Source: CAYFHQ01 sp964342805
GTDB lineage: Bacteria; Bacillota; Clostridia; Peptostreptococcales; Acidaminobacteraceae
DNA length: 64,000 nucleotides
Assembly (NCBI GenBank): GCA_964342805.1
Contig: CAYFHQ010000005.1
Span: 1-64,000 of the forward strand
Direction: 5' to 3'
The notes below the pieces were generated by a model. The model did no database searches and was not told the origin of the DNA. It worked only from the letters and a program-made list of their open reading frames with translations. This document shows, in pieces, positions 43,368 to 51,129 of this stretch. A program made the translations under genes and the position numbers. The first letter of the stretch is position 1, and the number at the start of each line of letters is the position of its first letter.

Positions 43368-43849
43368 TACTTCCTCAAATCCAGCTCCATGATCACCTCG
43401 CCGTGATCCATGTCACCTGTTTCTTCAAATCCGACACTCTTGTAAAGGCCACTGGCCCCTGCATTACCCGGTACATAAGACAAACTCAACTTGTTGGCAG
43501 GGCCACAGGGATAGGTCCGAATATAGTCGATAGCCTTCTTTAAGGCAGCCTTGCCATAACCCTTGCCTTGGAACTTCTCGTCCACCATAAACCGCCAAAT
43601 ATCATACATGGGCTCGTCCAGGTCCTCGTCTTGGTCTGGCGTTGCATAGGACATTTGAATAAAGCCCACCATTTGGTCTTCATGGTAAATGGCAAAGGGC
43701 ATTACGTCCCCCGTTTTGTTGGCCAGGACCACATAGGCCTGGGCCAGGCTGGTCACATTGGGGGCCACATAGTTTTTCCCCTCTTCGCCCGGGTCCATTT
43801 TAATGACTTCTCGAACCATGTCCATGGTGATTTTCTTGAACTCTACCAT
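43367..43849 (-). CDS. GNAT N-acetyltransferase
   Basis: A 160-residue GNAT enzyme that transfers an acetyl group from acetyl-CoA to an amine. Motif A for CoA binding is FMVDEKFQGKGYGKAALKKA (about residues 88-107), followed by SYVPGNAGASGLYKSVGFEE. The pattern fits spermidine/diamine acetyltransferases of the BltD or PaiA kind, but the acceptor is unproven. The gene overlaps the MFS exporter start, an arrangement like bmr/blt-type detoxification pairs. Confidence 0.88.
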   Translation of the reverse strand: MVEFKKITMDMVREVIKMDPGEEGKNYVAPNVTSLAQAYVVLANKTGDVMPFAIYHEDQMVGFIQMSYATPDQDEDLDEPMYDIWRFMVDEKFQGKGYGKAALKKAIDYIRTYPCGPANKLSLSYVPGNAGASGLYKSVGFEETGDMDHGEVIMELDLRK

Positions 43850-44004
43850 TTGTTTGCTCCTTTACTCTGCTATATATGGCACAGGTATCTGTGCACTCTC
43901 TGCTTACTAGTCTATCCTATATGGGGCGAGAAATAAATCTTTTCGTTTAAAATATTTTAACGATTCTTGTTAAGCAAACTCCTGTGGTGTTAATGCTCTT
44001 CAAA

Positions 44005-44034
44005 CAAAAAAAGCCATACCAGCTGGCATGACTC
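44005..44034 (-). terminator. Terminator of the Fic module
   Basis: Minus-strand arms AGTCATGCC and GGTATGGCT (G-U pairs allowed) with an AGCT loop, followed by seven T. Confidence 0.8.
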
Positions 44035-44049
44035 TTAGATCTGCAAGTT

Positions 44050-44667
44050 TTATTCAATAATCGCTTTGTGGATACATGCTTCAAGAGGCTCATACTCCCT
44101 ATCTACACCGGCAATCATTGCTTTTAACAACTCATCCTTATTTAAAACTGTCCAATCAATTTCAAGTTTACATTTGACGCTCAGTTGTCTAATGAACATT
44201 CGAATTGCCCGACCATTTCCTTCTCTGAATGGATGAATCATGTTCAACTCAATGAAGTAATAAGCTATGCGCTGTACAAAGACCTCACGGGATAGGCCCT
44301 TTAGGAATTTTTCTTCCTTTAGCCCGAAAAGGAGCTTCTTAAGACTTTCAGCAATAAACTCACTTTTACAGAACATTGTATTGCCCTTGTGAATGTCCTC
44401 TGTCCTAAACTTTCCTGCAAAGGGATACACATCCTGAAAAATATACTTGTGGATATTCAGCAGGTGACTTGTGGAGAACCGGCCTGTAACAGTGGCCTCT
44501 TCTTCTATCATCATCTGCCGAATTCGAGTTACTTCTTCCTCAAAAGCATTTAGGATTTCTTGGTCCCTTATATCCGGAATATTAATCAAGACCTCCGAAT
44601 CAGAATAACAATACACTGATTGAAAGGTCTCAACTCGATCATATTTGGAAAAGCCCTGTCCACTCAT
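44050..44667 (-). CDS. Fic-domain AMPylating toxin
   Basis: A 205-residue Fic protein. The catalytic loop HPFREGNGRAIRMF matches the HxFx(D/E)GNGRxxR consensus exactly, so AMP transfer from ATP to a target hydroxyl is expected. The flap region FAGKFRTEDIHKGNTMFC lies before it. No inhibitory helix is visible inside the chain; it is supplied by the small upstream gene, which makes this a class I (VbhT/VbhA-like) toxin-antitoxin pair. The region is clearly more AT-rich than its surroundings, suggesting acquisition by transfer. Confidence 0.92.
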   Translation of the reverse strand: MSGQGFSKYDRVETFQSVYCYSDSEVLINIPDIRDQEILNAFEEEVTRIRQMMIEEEATVTGRFSTSHLLNIHKYIFQDVYPFAGKFRTEDIHKGNTMFCKSEFIAESLKKLLFGLKEEKFLKGLSREVFVQRIAYYFIELNMIHPFREGNGRAIRMFIRQLSVKCKLEIDWTVLNKDELLKAMIAGVDREYEPLEACIHKAIIE

Positions 44668-44671
44668 GGTT

Positions 44672-44851
44672 TTACCGCTTCCGTGAATAGAAGTCTTTTA
44701 TTTCAGAAATGGCCTCTTCACCTGTTATCTGACCTGTAATATATTTCCGTGAAACTACGTCGGAGTGTTTAGAGGGGTATATGCCTTCAAATGAAGTTGA
44801 TGCTGTTACGCATGCTAAAACCCTCTCTGAGTCTAGTTTTGTCCTTCTCAT
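44672..44851 (-). CDS. VbhA-like antitoxin of the Fic module
   Basis: A 59-residue antitoxin ending 4 bases before the Fic gene. It contains the Fic-inhibitory motif (S/T)xxxE(G/N) as STSFEG near residue 18, and the usual ending YITGQITGEEAISEIKDFY. The Glu of the motif should block ATP gamma-phosphate placement in the toxin. I chose the ATG at 44851 because GGGAG lies upstream and the chain before it is unlike the family. No promoter was recognised in the AT-rich stretch above it. Confidence 0.85.
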   Translation of the reverse strand: MRRTKLDSERVLACVTASTSFEGIYPSKHSDVVSRKYITGQITGEEAISEIKDFYSRKR

Positions 44852-44960
44852 ACAAATCAACTCCCATCCTTCTTTTCTTAAATTATACCACAAACACACG
44901 TTTGGTAAGAAATAATCAACCTGCTTAAATCCACAAAATCAAAATGCACTCTATAAAGCT

Positions 44961-45053
44961 AAGGGGACTTCCACCGCGCCTTTGGCGCTCTCAGGCCGGA
45001 CTCAACGCCCTTTATCTGCCACCGGCAGCGGGCGTTTCGCGTTCAAGTCCCTT
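44961..45053. other. Folded element of unknown nature between the Fic module and tRNA-Ala
   Basis: The ends pair as AAGGGGACTT (44961-44970) with AAGTCCCTT (45045-45053). Inside are GCGCC/GGCGC (44976-44988, loop TTT) and AACGCCC/GGGCGTT (45004-45036), which encloses CTGCC/GGCAG (45016-45028). Read on the plus strand, six T follow the outer stem. The branched fold suggests a small RNA or a remnant, not a simple terminator. Its end GTTCAAGTCCC resembles a tRNA T-arm, but no full cloverleaf forms. Confidence 0.45.
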
Positions 45054-45062
45054 TTTTAAATC

Positions 45063-45106
45063 AAAATGAAACAGCCTATCGAAAAATCGATAGGCTGTTT
45101 CATTTT
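45063..45106 (-). terminator. Terminator of tRNA-Ala
   Basis: Perfect 20-base arms (45063-45082 and 45087-45106) with a four-base loop, starting at the last base of the tRNA CCA end. T-rich on both sides of the stem. Confidence 0.88.
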
Positions 45107-45181
45107 GGTGGAGATAAGGGGACTTGAACCCCTGACCTCCTGACTGCCAGTCAGGCGCGCTCCCAACTGCGCTATACCCCC
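45106..45181 (-). tRNA. tRNA-Ala (GGC)
   Basis: A complete 76-base cloverleaf including an encoded CCA. Acceptor stem GGGGGTA with TATCTCC contains the G3-U70 pair, the alanine identity element. The anticodon stem CCTGA/TCAGG holds the loop CTGGCAG, giving anticodon GGC. The T arm is AGGGG-TTCAAGT-CCCCT and the discriminator is A. Followed at once by a strong hairpin. Confidence 0.95.
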
Positions 45182-45380
45182 ACGTATTATTGGTCTACAA
45201 CCATTTTAAACAAAAGTGGTCGTCTCGTAAATGTTTTTTTATGAGAACATGATTTTTTCTTGTCCAAAAGCCCCGGTTTAGGCTAATTCAAAGAAAAAAG
45301 TCAGTAGGGAACAAAAAGAATCGTACTTCTCTAAAACCCTTGCCTTACCTATACTTTAGGTACTATGAAGGGAGAGTTTT

Positions 45381-45926
45381 ATGAGATATAACGGTCAAAT
45401 TTCGACCCCACCACACCATATGCTAGTCATTGTTCCACTCTATATAATTATTTTTGCTTTTGTCCGCCAGGTGGACTGGAGTCTCCTCCAGTGGGCCGTC
45501 GCCCTGGTCCTTGCTGTGGATGTCCGCAGTGGTTTTGTGACCAACCACCTCTACCGTCTAGCAGGTCTATCCAACCAACCTTGGTCAGGGGCGCATCTAA
45601 CCAAGTGGAATGGGAAATGGAGCATGCCACCCTTTCTCCATTTGCAGGTCTTTTTAGCTGCCCTCACCTTTGACCATTCTTTGGTATGGGCCTTGGGCTG
45701 GTATCTGGCCCTCAATGTGAGTGTCCTTATCGTCGAGCGGGTTCCGAGGGACAGGCAAAAATGGACCTCACTGGCCATGACCATCATAGCCATTGCCATT
45801 AATGTGGTCTTCTTTAGACCCCCAGTCTTGCTAGAATGGATCATACCCCTGCTTTTTGTTCACAATGTCTTCCGGACGGCACCAGTGGCCAACTCAATCA
45901 ATTCAGGAGAAAAGGTGCCTATCTAG
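45381..45926 (+). CDS. Membrane protein of unknown function
   Basis: A 181-residue protein with four or five hydrophobic segments (MLVIVPLYIIIFAFV; LLQWAVALVLAVDV; WALGWYLALNVSVLIV; MTIIAIAINVVFF; LLEWIIPLLFVHNVF). A polar middle loop contains NHLYRLAGLSNQPWSGAHLT. I do not recognise the family. GGGAG lies 9 bases before the ATG. It stands alone between tRNA-Ala and a terminator, so context gives no clue. Confidence 0.7.
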   Translation: MRYNGQISTPPHHMLVIVPLYIIIFAFVRQVDWSLLQWAVALVLAVDVRSGFVTNHLYRLAGLSNQPWSGAHLTKWNGKWSMPPFLHLQVFLAALTFDHSLVWALGWYLALNVSVLIVERVPRDRQKWTSLAMTIIAIAINVVFFRPPVLLEWIIPLLFVHNVFRTAPVANSINSGEKVPI

Positions 45927-45963
45927 CTATCGGTTTGTTCTGAGCCTATAGGTACCCATAGAA

Positions 45964-46000
45964 AAGCCCCAGTCCACTTTTTAATGGAACTGGGGCTTGT
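45964..46000. terminator. Bidirectional terminator
   Basis: Arms AAGCCCCAGT and ACTGGGGCTT around a 15-base loop, between the convergent membrane-protein and MTH865-type genes; four T on the minus strand. Confidence 0.8.
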
Positions 46001-46061
46001 TTGCTATTTGATTGATTGTGACTCGCTTCAGTAGCAGATGGACCACCCAGGCCCGTACTGT

Positions 46062-46301
46062 CTATAACTTAGCCAGTTCCACTAGGGTTTCACCCACTTC
46101 TTCTGCACTGGCAAATGGGAAGTTGCCTGGGCTTAGAAGTTGACCTGCTTGACCAGCAGTAATGACTAGGTCACCAGCCTTACAAGTGGTGTCTGCACCA
46201 TTTGGGAAAGCTGCAATCAGTGCTTCTGGTGTTGCGATTGGAAATGCTGCACCTTTTAGATGGTTGATAATTTGACCTTTTATAGTTTGACGAACGTTCA
46301 T
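46062..46301 (-). CDS. MTH865-type small protein
   Basis: A 79-residue protein of the MTH865 family, named after a methanogen protein of known fold but unknown function. Family pattern: AAFPIATPEALIAAFPNG, TTCKAGDLVITAGQAGQLL and NFPFASAEEVGETLVEL. The single conserved cysteine is in TTCKAGD. GGAGG precedes the ATG. The upstream promoter has a palindrome placed for Crp/Fnr activation, and a Crp/Fnr gene lies directly upstream, so anaerobic or redox control is likely. Confidence 0.85.
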   Translation of the reverse strand: MNVRQTIKGQIINHLKGAAFPIATPEALIAAFPNGADTTCKAGDLVITAGQAGQLLSPGNFPFASAEEVGETLVELAKL

Positions 46302-46375
46302 AGTTCTTCCTCCTTGGTAGTTGATTCATACCCGATTGGACCGTCCAATGGGCGTCTCTCGTGAAGCTCAACCTT

Positions 46376-46418
46376 ATTGTACGTTCTTTCCCAAGGAGTT
46401 TCTGTAAAGTACTTTACA
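46376..46418 (-). promoter_or_regulatory. Promoter with 16-bp palindrome at -41.5 before the MTH865-type gene
   Basis: TACAAT (46381-46376, minus strand) predicts a start near 46369. The perfect palindrome TGTAAAGTACTTTACA (46403-46418) is then centred 41.5 bases upstream, the classic class II position for Crp/Fnr activators, and replaces a -35 hexamer. The neighbouring regulator gene is the obvious candidate to bind it. Confidence 0.6.
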
Positions 46419-46423
46419 AAAAA

Positions 46424-47104
46424 CTAGGCCATTTGATGGCGGAGCAAATCTTTATCCTTCACATAGATATATCGTTGTTCAATGGCAATGGCTTCTTCCG
46501 CCTTCATGGTGTTGAGAACATTGGTCACCATCACCCTGGAGGCATTGACCAAATTGGCGATGTCCTGGTGGCCCAAAACCACATCGATTTTCACACCATC
46601 AGCAGTCTCTATGCCGTGCTTGGTACTGAGGTTGCCTAGGATTCCTTCAATACGTCCCCGGACGTCGTTAAAGGCGATGTTGGCCATTTGCTCTGTATAC
46701 CCATTCAGCTTGTTAAGCAAGAATTTCATCATTTTCATGGCGATGAGGGGGTTTTTTAGAAGCTCAAGAAAGTCCTCTCTGGAGCAGACACAAATATAAG
46801 TGTCCTCCTTGGCCTTGGCACTAAAAGAATGGACGGACTCGTCAAAAATCGTATTTTCTCCAAATATGTCGTCCTGATTGAGGATGTCTAAAGCCATTTC
46901 CTGACCATCTTCTGAAACCTTGTAGAGGAGGATCTTTCCTTTACGAATGAAATAGATTTTGTCACAGTCCATTCCTTCACTAAAAATCTCCTCCCCCTTT
47001 TTCACAAAAGCAGGCTTGGCAAGTCGAACCACCAACTTTTTTTCTTCATCGCTGAGGGCACTGAATATCTCTAAGTCCTTCATGCACTTGATCTTTGTAC
47101 TCAT
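46424..47104 (-). CDS. Crp/Fnr-family transcriptional regulator
   Basis: A 226-residue regulator with an N-terminal cyclic-nucleotide-type effector domain (FSEGMDCDKIYFIRKGKILLYKV; FGENTIFDES) and a C-terminal winged helix (LGHQDIANLVNASRVMVTNVLNTM). The N-terminus lacks the four-cysteine cluster of FNR, so it is closer to Crp, HcpR or ArcR-type members; the ligand is unknown. It is followed by the MTH865-type gene, whose promoter carries a matching palindrome. Its own promoter has an extended -10. Confidence 0.9.
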   Translation of the reverse strand: MSTKIKCMKDLEIFSALSDEEKKLVVRLAKPAFVKKGEEIFSEGMDCDKIYFIRKGKILLYKVSEDGQEMALDILNQDDIFGENTIFDESVHSFSAKAKEDTYICVCSREDFLELLKNPLIAMKMMKFLLNKLNGYTEQMANIAFNDVRGRIEGILGNLSTKHGIETADGVKIDVVLGHQDIANLVNASRVMVTNVLNTMKAEEAIAIEQRYIYVKDKDLLRHQMA

Positions 47105-47143
47105 GGAATCATTCCCTTCAAAAAAGCAAAATCCGGTGGATAG

Positions 47144-47152
47144 ATTGTATCA
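47144..47152 (-). promoter_or_regulatory. Extended -10 of the Crp/Fnr gene
   Basis: TGATACAAT on the minus strand, 40 bases before the start codon, inside a CCGGTGGA/TCCACCGG hairpin (47133-47166) that also closes the nitroreductase transcript. Confidence 0.5.
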
Positions 47153-47179
47153 CATCTTTCCACCGGTGTGTTTATGGCT

Positions 47180-47848
47180 TTAGACCCACTTGACCACGTC
47201 AGTCATTTCTTGACGGGTTTTGGGACGAAGGTCCAGATTTTCAGGACGGTAACCGAAGGCCACCATGGCTCCCAGGCCAAAGGTATCTGTATCCACGACC
47301 CCATTGTCCTTCAAAATCGCTTCTACCTTTTCCCGATCAAAGCCTTCGATTGGGCAGGAGTCAATACCAATGTGGGCTGCTGCCGTCATCATGTTGGCAA
47401 AGGGGATATAGAGCTGTTTGGTTGCCCAGTCGAACAACTTCCGGTCGTCGGTCAGGTCAAAATCGTTCTGTTGAAAATTGTCATAGAAGTCCATCTTCAA
47501 CTTCACAATGTCTTCAGGTAGGTGTTGAACCTTCTCAGACATGTGCATGAGGTAGTCAGACCCGGCCCTTGTGTCCACAGACTTGCGGGCCAGCAACAAG
47601 ACAAAGTGGCTGGCCGTTGGCAACTGGCCCTGGGCACCCCAGGAAAACTCCTTGAGTTTTTCCCTCAGGTCCATGTCCTGGACAACAACAAACTGCCATG
47701 GCTCCCAGCCAAATGAACTTGGAGACAACCGGCCAGTCTCCAGAATGAAGTTGAAATCGTCTTCGGAAATTTTCTTGCTTGGGTCAAACTCTTTACATGC
47801 ATAGCGGAAGCTGTAGGCATCCAGTAAATCCTTCTTTTTATTGATCAT
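47180..47848 (-). CDS. NfsB-type NAD(P)H nitroreductase
   Basis: A 222-residue flavoenzyme of the nitroreductase family, close to the NfsB/YfkO type. FMN-binding stretches are visible: SFRYACKEFDP at the start, LSPSSFGWEPWQFVVVQD, and the C-terminal FGLGAMVAFGYRPE. It reduces nitroaromatics, quinones or other acceptors; the natural substrate is unknown. AGGAGAAGG precedes the ATG. It lies upstream of the Crp/Fnr gene but is separated by a hairpin. Confidence 0.9.
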   Translation of the reverse strand: MINKKKDLLDAYSFRYACKEFDPSKKISEDDFNFILETGRLSPSSFGWEPWQFVVVQDMDLREKLKEFSWGAQGQLPTASHFVLLLARKSVDTRAGSDYLMHMSEKVQHLPEDIVKLKMDFYDNFQQNDFDLTDDRKLFDWATKQLYIPFANMMTAAAHIGIDSCPIEGFDREKVEAILKDNGVVDTDTFGLGAMVAFGYRPENLDLRPKTRQEMTDVVKWV

Positions 47849-47963
47849 GTTCCTTCTCCTTTTGGACTATTCGATACTTTATGAGTACACTTTATGCCTT
47901 ACCTATATTTTGCGCAAGTATGCACTTTTTAGATAGATACTTCCCAAAAGGATACTGTTCAGC

Positions 47964-48548
47964 CTAGCCCTTCGTCTCTTCCTTGATCAGGTACAAGGCA
48001 TGAAGCCCGTCCAAGAGCGCCTGCTGGCGGTCCATTTGCCCATTCCTAAAACAATACTGCATGAGTATGCCGCACTGAAGTTGTATGGCAATCTCACAGA
48101 GACGAATTGGGTCGGCTGGATTGGTGATCTCACCTGACTGTTGACACTGCTCTATAACAGGGACCAACAAGGCATTCACCTTTTCCGTTGAAATCACCAT
48201 CTCACTAAACCCCTTGGTCATGCCCGAAGCCAAATAATGCATAATCGCCTCAGGACTTTCAATACTGTCTATGTGCCGCTCATAAGCCAGTTGAATCCGA
48301 AAGGCACGTTCTAAATTACTCGGTGCCGTCAAAATCCAAGACATGGTTTCAGTTGTAAATACCCTATCGGAATGATACAGCTCTTCTAAGACTTGTTCTT
48401 TGGTCCTGAAATGATAGTAAAAGGTACTCCGACCAAAGCCCATTTCACTACAAATCTGCTTAATAGACACCTTGTCATAGCCCTTTTCTTGAAATAATTT
48501 CAGGGCCGTGTCCACAATTCTTTGCTTTGTTTTTTTCGTATGATGCAT
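47964..48548 (-). CDS. TetR-family repressor
   Basis: A 194-residue TetR regulator. The N-terminal DNA-binding domain is typical: RIVDTALKLFQEKGYDKVSI, then IKQICSEMGFGRSTFYYHF. The larger C-terminal part is the variable ligand-binding domain and contains several cysteines. It is divergent from the double DJ-1 gene; a perfect 17-bp palindrome next to that gene's promoter is the likely operator. The ligand may be an electrophile or isocyanide-like compound, by inference from the target. Confidence 0.9.
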   Translation of the reverse strand: MHHTKKTKQRIVDTALKLFQEKGYDKVSIKQICSEMGFGRSTFYYHFRTKEQVLEELYHSDRVFTTETMSWILTAPSNLERAFRIQLAYERHIDSIESPEAIMHYLASGMTKGFSEMVISTEKVNALLVPVIEQCQQSGEITNPADPIRLCEIAIQLQCGILMQYCFRNGQMDRQQALLDGLHALYLIKEETKG

Positions 48549-48647
48549 ACCACTTCACGCACGTTTCCATGCGCCCTCCACTCACTCATCCATATTCTTG
48601 CCTTCCAGTATATCACGTTTCAAAGTTCAGGATCATATTTAGATTTC

Positions 48648-48700
48648 ACTGTACACTGTACAGTTTTTTATTGACAGAGTATAGTCATCACCCATATAAT
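48648..48700 (+). promoter_or_regulatory. Operator and promoter of the double DJ-1 gene
   Basis: TTGACA (48671-48676) and TATAAT (48695-48700), both perfect hexamers with an 18-base spacer. Just upstream is the perfect palindrome ACTGTACACTGTACAGT (48648-48664), a likely TetR-family site serving both divergent genes. Confidence 0.8.
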
Positions 48701-48734
48701 GAACTCACATCAAACACATTGAAAGGAGTTATCA

Positions 48735-50057
48735 ATGAAAAAACAAATCGGTTTTGCTCTCGTCCCCGGTTTCAGAAATGCTGACGTTATGGCTCTTGAG
48801 GCTATTCTCACCTTTCATCCAGGCAATAAAATCCACTATATCGCAGAAAAAAATGGCTTTGTTGAAGGTGTCTCTGGTTATGGTTTCAAATCTACTTGTA
48901 CCTTTGCAGATGCACCCCAGCTGGACGTTCTTGTCATACCTGAACTGTCTGACTCGGGTGTAAGTGACCCTGCCCTCCAGAAGTTCATCCAAGCCCAATA
49001 TCAGGCTTGTACCTTTGTCGTAGGCATTTCCAGTGGTGTTATTGCTCTGGCCAAGTCAGGCATGATCAATGGTAAAACAGTTACAGCGGACCGGTCTTCC
49101 CTGGAAAGCCTAAAGACTTTTGACCTGACTCCTGTCGACAAAAAAAGTTTTGTTAAGGACCAAAAGTTGATTACTGCTGGCCCTTCAACAAGTGCCTTTG
49201 AAGCAGGTTATTATGTTATGAGCCAGCTAAGAGGTAAGGCCCTCACCAAAATGCTTGAGCTCAATTTGGAGTACAATCCTACAGTTTGCTTTGATGACAT
49301 TCGTCAAACGGAACTTCCTCAACCAGGTCGTGCCCCTTTAAACATTGCTGTGATCACACCGCCCAACCCCTACTTCCCAGACGTAGCCGGAGCCATTGAT
49401 GTGTTTTCAAGGCTTCCCGGTGCAAAAATCCATTATGTTTGGAAGGACAAAGGTGAAAAGAAGACCATCCTTGGCCCAACCATTCGATCTACTATGACCT
49501 TTAAGGAATGTCCGCAAATGGACGTACTAGTTGTTGGAGCAATTACACCCAATGCTACAGTTGACGAGGACTTAATAGCCTTCTATAAAAAACAGGCCCC
49601 CGGTGCCAAGGCTGTCGTTGGCGTTTGCGCTGGCGTCTTTGTTGCTGGAGCTGCAAGTCTTCTGGAGAACAGAATGAGCGTGACCAACTTCCATATGCTC
49701 GGCATGCTAAAGAATGTCGGCGGCCACCGTCACAATACGGAGACTATATCTGACGGCAAGTACCATACTGCAGGTCCTGCCATTGGCTCCTATGAGATTG
49801 CCCTCCAGGTGGTTGCCCAACTCATGGGCAGAGAGACAGCCGCCTACTTGGAAGGGCACTGCCTGGAATACCGCCCTCAACCCTTGTTCAATATGGGGAC
49901 ACCCCGTCTTGCCGGCAAGGTTCGATATGGCCTTAGCAAACTTATTTCAACTCCTTTAGTAGTCCTATACAATCCCAAGGTCAAGCGGATGTACAGAAAA
50001 AATCGCTTAAATAAAACCGTCCAAGGTAAAGCCGCTCCCGCTGGCCTCATGGGCTAG
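48735..50057 (+). CDS. Tandem DJ-1/PfpI protein, isocyanide-hydratase-like
   Basis: A 440-residue protein made of two consecutive DJ-1/PfpI domains (about 1-195 and 201-395) and a basic tail. In domain 2 the nucleophile elbow is GVCAG with Cys298. In domain 1 the matching segment is GISSG, with Ser99 in place of cysteine. Each domain also repeats the LITAGP/HTAGP and LEYNP/LEYRP blocks of the isocyanide hydratase (InhA) branch. Domain 1 is thus probably inactive or structural, and the tandem may replace the usual homodimer. The gene is divergent from a TetR repressor with a strong shared promoter region. Confidence 0.88.
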   Translation: MKKQIGFALVPGFRNADVMALEAILTFHPGNKIHYIAEKNGFVEGVSGYGFKSTCTFADAPQLDVLVIPELSDSGVSDPALQKFIQAQYQACTFVVGISSGVIALAKSGMINGKTVTADRSSLESLKTFDLTPVDKKSFVKDQKLITAGPSTSAFEAGYYVMSQLRGKALTKMLELNLEYNPTVCFDDIRQTELPQPGRAPLNIAVITPPNPYFPDVAGAIDVFSRLPGAKIHYVWKDKGEKKTILGPTIRSTMTFKECPQMDVLVVGAITPNATVDEDLIAFYKKQAPGAKAVVGVCAGVFVAGAASLLENRMSVTNFHMLGMLKNVGGHRHNTETISDGKYHTAGPAIGSYEIALQVVAQLMGRETAAYLEGHCLEYRPQPLFNMGTPRLAGKVRYGLSKLISTPLVVLYNPKVKRMYRKNRLNKTVQGKAAPAGLMG

Positions 50058-50169
50058 AGTTTCGGTGGGGTCCATGGATGAGGTTTCACCAGGATAGGAA
50101 TAACCCTGCTTCATAGGAGCGAAGGTAGAAGATATCCCAACAGTTTCTCTCCCACAACATTAATGCACT

Positions 50170-50210
50170 AAAAAATCCCCATAGCATGTGCGCTATGGGG
50201 ATCTCTTTTT
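50170..50210. terminator. Bidirectional terminator
   Basis: Perfect arms ATCCCCATAGC and GCTATGGGGAT with a 6-base loop; T-rich on both sides. Between convergent genes. Confidence 0.85.
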
Positions 50211-50247
50211 GTCCATATGACTGGCTAATTTACCTAACAACAGGCCC

Positions 50248-50829
50248 CTAGTCCTCTTTTATCAAGATGGCACTAATCCAGTCTAACTCATTGTCCTGAA
50301 TACTCTTGGAAAGGGCCATTCGTTCAACTTTAATTCCCTCTAGCCCGTTTACAAAATCCGTGAAAGCATCCTCACTAAAACAGGTAAAGGAACGACCTTC
50401 AAACTCAAAATCTTCCTCATAGACCTTAAAGGACATAAAGAGGACACCTCTAGGCTTTAGGTAGCCAATGTACTTGTGCACACAGGCCGCCAGCTGGTCC
50501 CGGTCCACATGGAGTAGGGAGGCGCAGGCCCATATACCGTCATAGGCCTCATGGGTTTGGTAGGCTTCAAAACTACTATGGACAACCCGTCCGTTTAGAA
50601 TACGACGACAGTGGCTGACCATTTCTAAAGACCCGTCTAGGGCTGTTACCTGGTAGCCTTTGCCCTCAAAATAGAGGCTATCTCGTCCAGACCCACAACC
50701 TAAGTCTAAGACATGGCTCCCCTCACCTAAATATTTCTCAAAGTGTGGATAGAGTGTGCCTAGATCAAGGCTTTTGGTCCGCTCAATATAACTCTGGGCA
50801 TGTTGGTCATAAAAGCCTATGCTTTTCAT
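50248..50829 (-). CDS. Class I SAM-dependent methyltransferase
   Basis: A 193-residue Rossmann-fold methyltransferase. Motif I for SAM binding is VLDLGCGSGRDSLYF (about residues 39-53), followed by VTALDGSLEMV and YDGIWACASLLHV (post-I and motif II). The C-terminal part includes LKPRGVLFMSFK. The pattern resembles TehB-like small-molecule or metalloid methyltransferases; the substrate is unproven. Its ATG overlaps the glutaredoxin stop (ATGA), so the two are translated together. Confidence 0.88.
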   Translation of the reverse strand: MKSIGFYDQHAQSYIERTKSLDLGTLYPHFEKYLGEGSHVLDLGCGSGRDSLYFEGKGYQVTALDGSLEMVSHCRRILNGRVVHSSFEAYQTHEAYDGIWACASLLHVDRDQLAACVHKYIGYLKPRGVLFMSFKVYEEDFEFEGRSFTCFSEDAFTDFVNGLEGIKVERMALSKSIQDNELDWISAILIKED

Positions 50830-51083
50830 CGACCGAACAGGGTGTTAAATGCCGCCTTGTCCCCATGGAGGGCATGTAGGTCATCGCAGCCCCCAATGAA
50901 GTGGTCCCCAGCAAAGATTTGTGGCACTGACCCCATACCTGTTTTTTGCTTTAGGGCGTCAAAGGCTGCTTGGTCCCCATCGATCACATGCTCAGTGAAG
51001 GCGATCCCTTCACGTTCTAACAAACCCTTAGCCTTCTGGCAGAAGGGACAATAAGACCAAGTATAAATCGTAACGTCTTTCAT
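50826..51083 (-). CDS. grxC: Glutaredoxin 3 family protein
   Basis: An 85-residue glutaredoxin with the active site CPFC (residues 11-14, in YTWSYCPFCQKAK) and the later GSVPQIF cis-proline and GGCDDLHAL glutathione-site segments. It reduces disulfides or mixed disulfides in the cytosol. I chose the ATG at 51083, which has AAGGAG 6 bases before it; the frame begins six codons earlier. It overlaps the downstream methyltransferase by four bases, a link hinting at shared metalloid or electrophile detoxification. Confidence 0.92.
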   Translation of the reverse strand: MKDVTIYTWSYCPFCQKAKGLLEREGIAFTEHVIDGDQAAFDALKQKTGMGSVPQIFAGDHFIGGCDDLHALHGDKAAFNTLFGR

Positions 51084-51129
51084 GTTTTTCTCCTTTTCCA
51101 ATCAAATGGTGTCTTCTAGTTCCAATTAT

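Noticed and set aside
44961..45058. A second tRNA next to tRNA-Ala
   Set aside because: The GTTCAAGTCCC end looks like a T-arm, but no acceptor, D-arm or anticodon stems fit, so it is not a functional tRNA.
44050..45181. Genomic island integrated at tRNA-Ala
   Set aside because: The shared 11-mer lies only about 155 bases from the tRNA copy and does not enclose the Fic module; no integrase is present.
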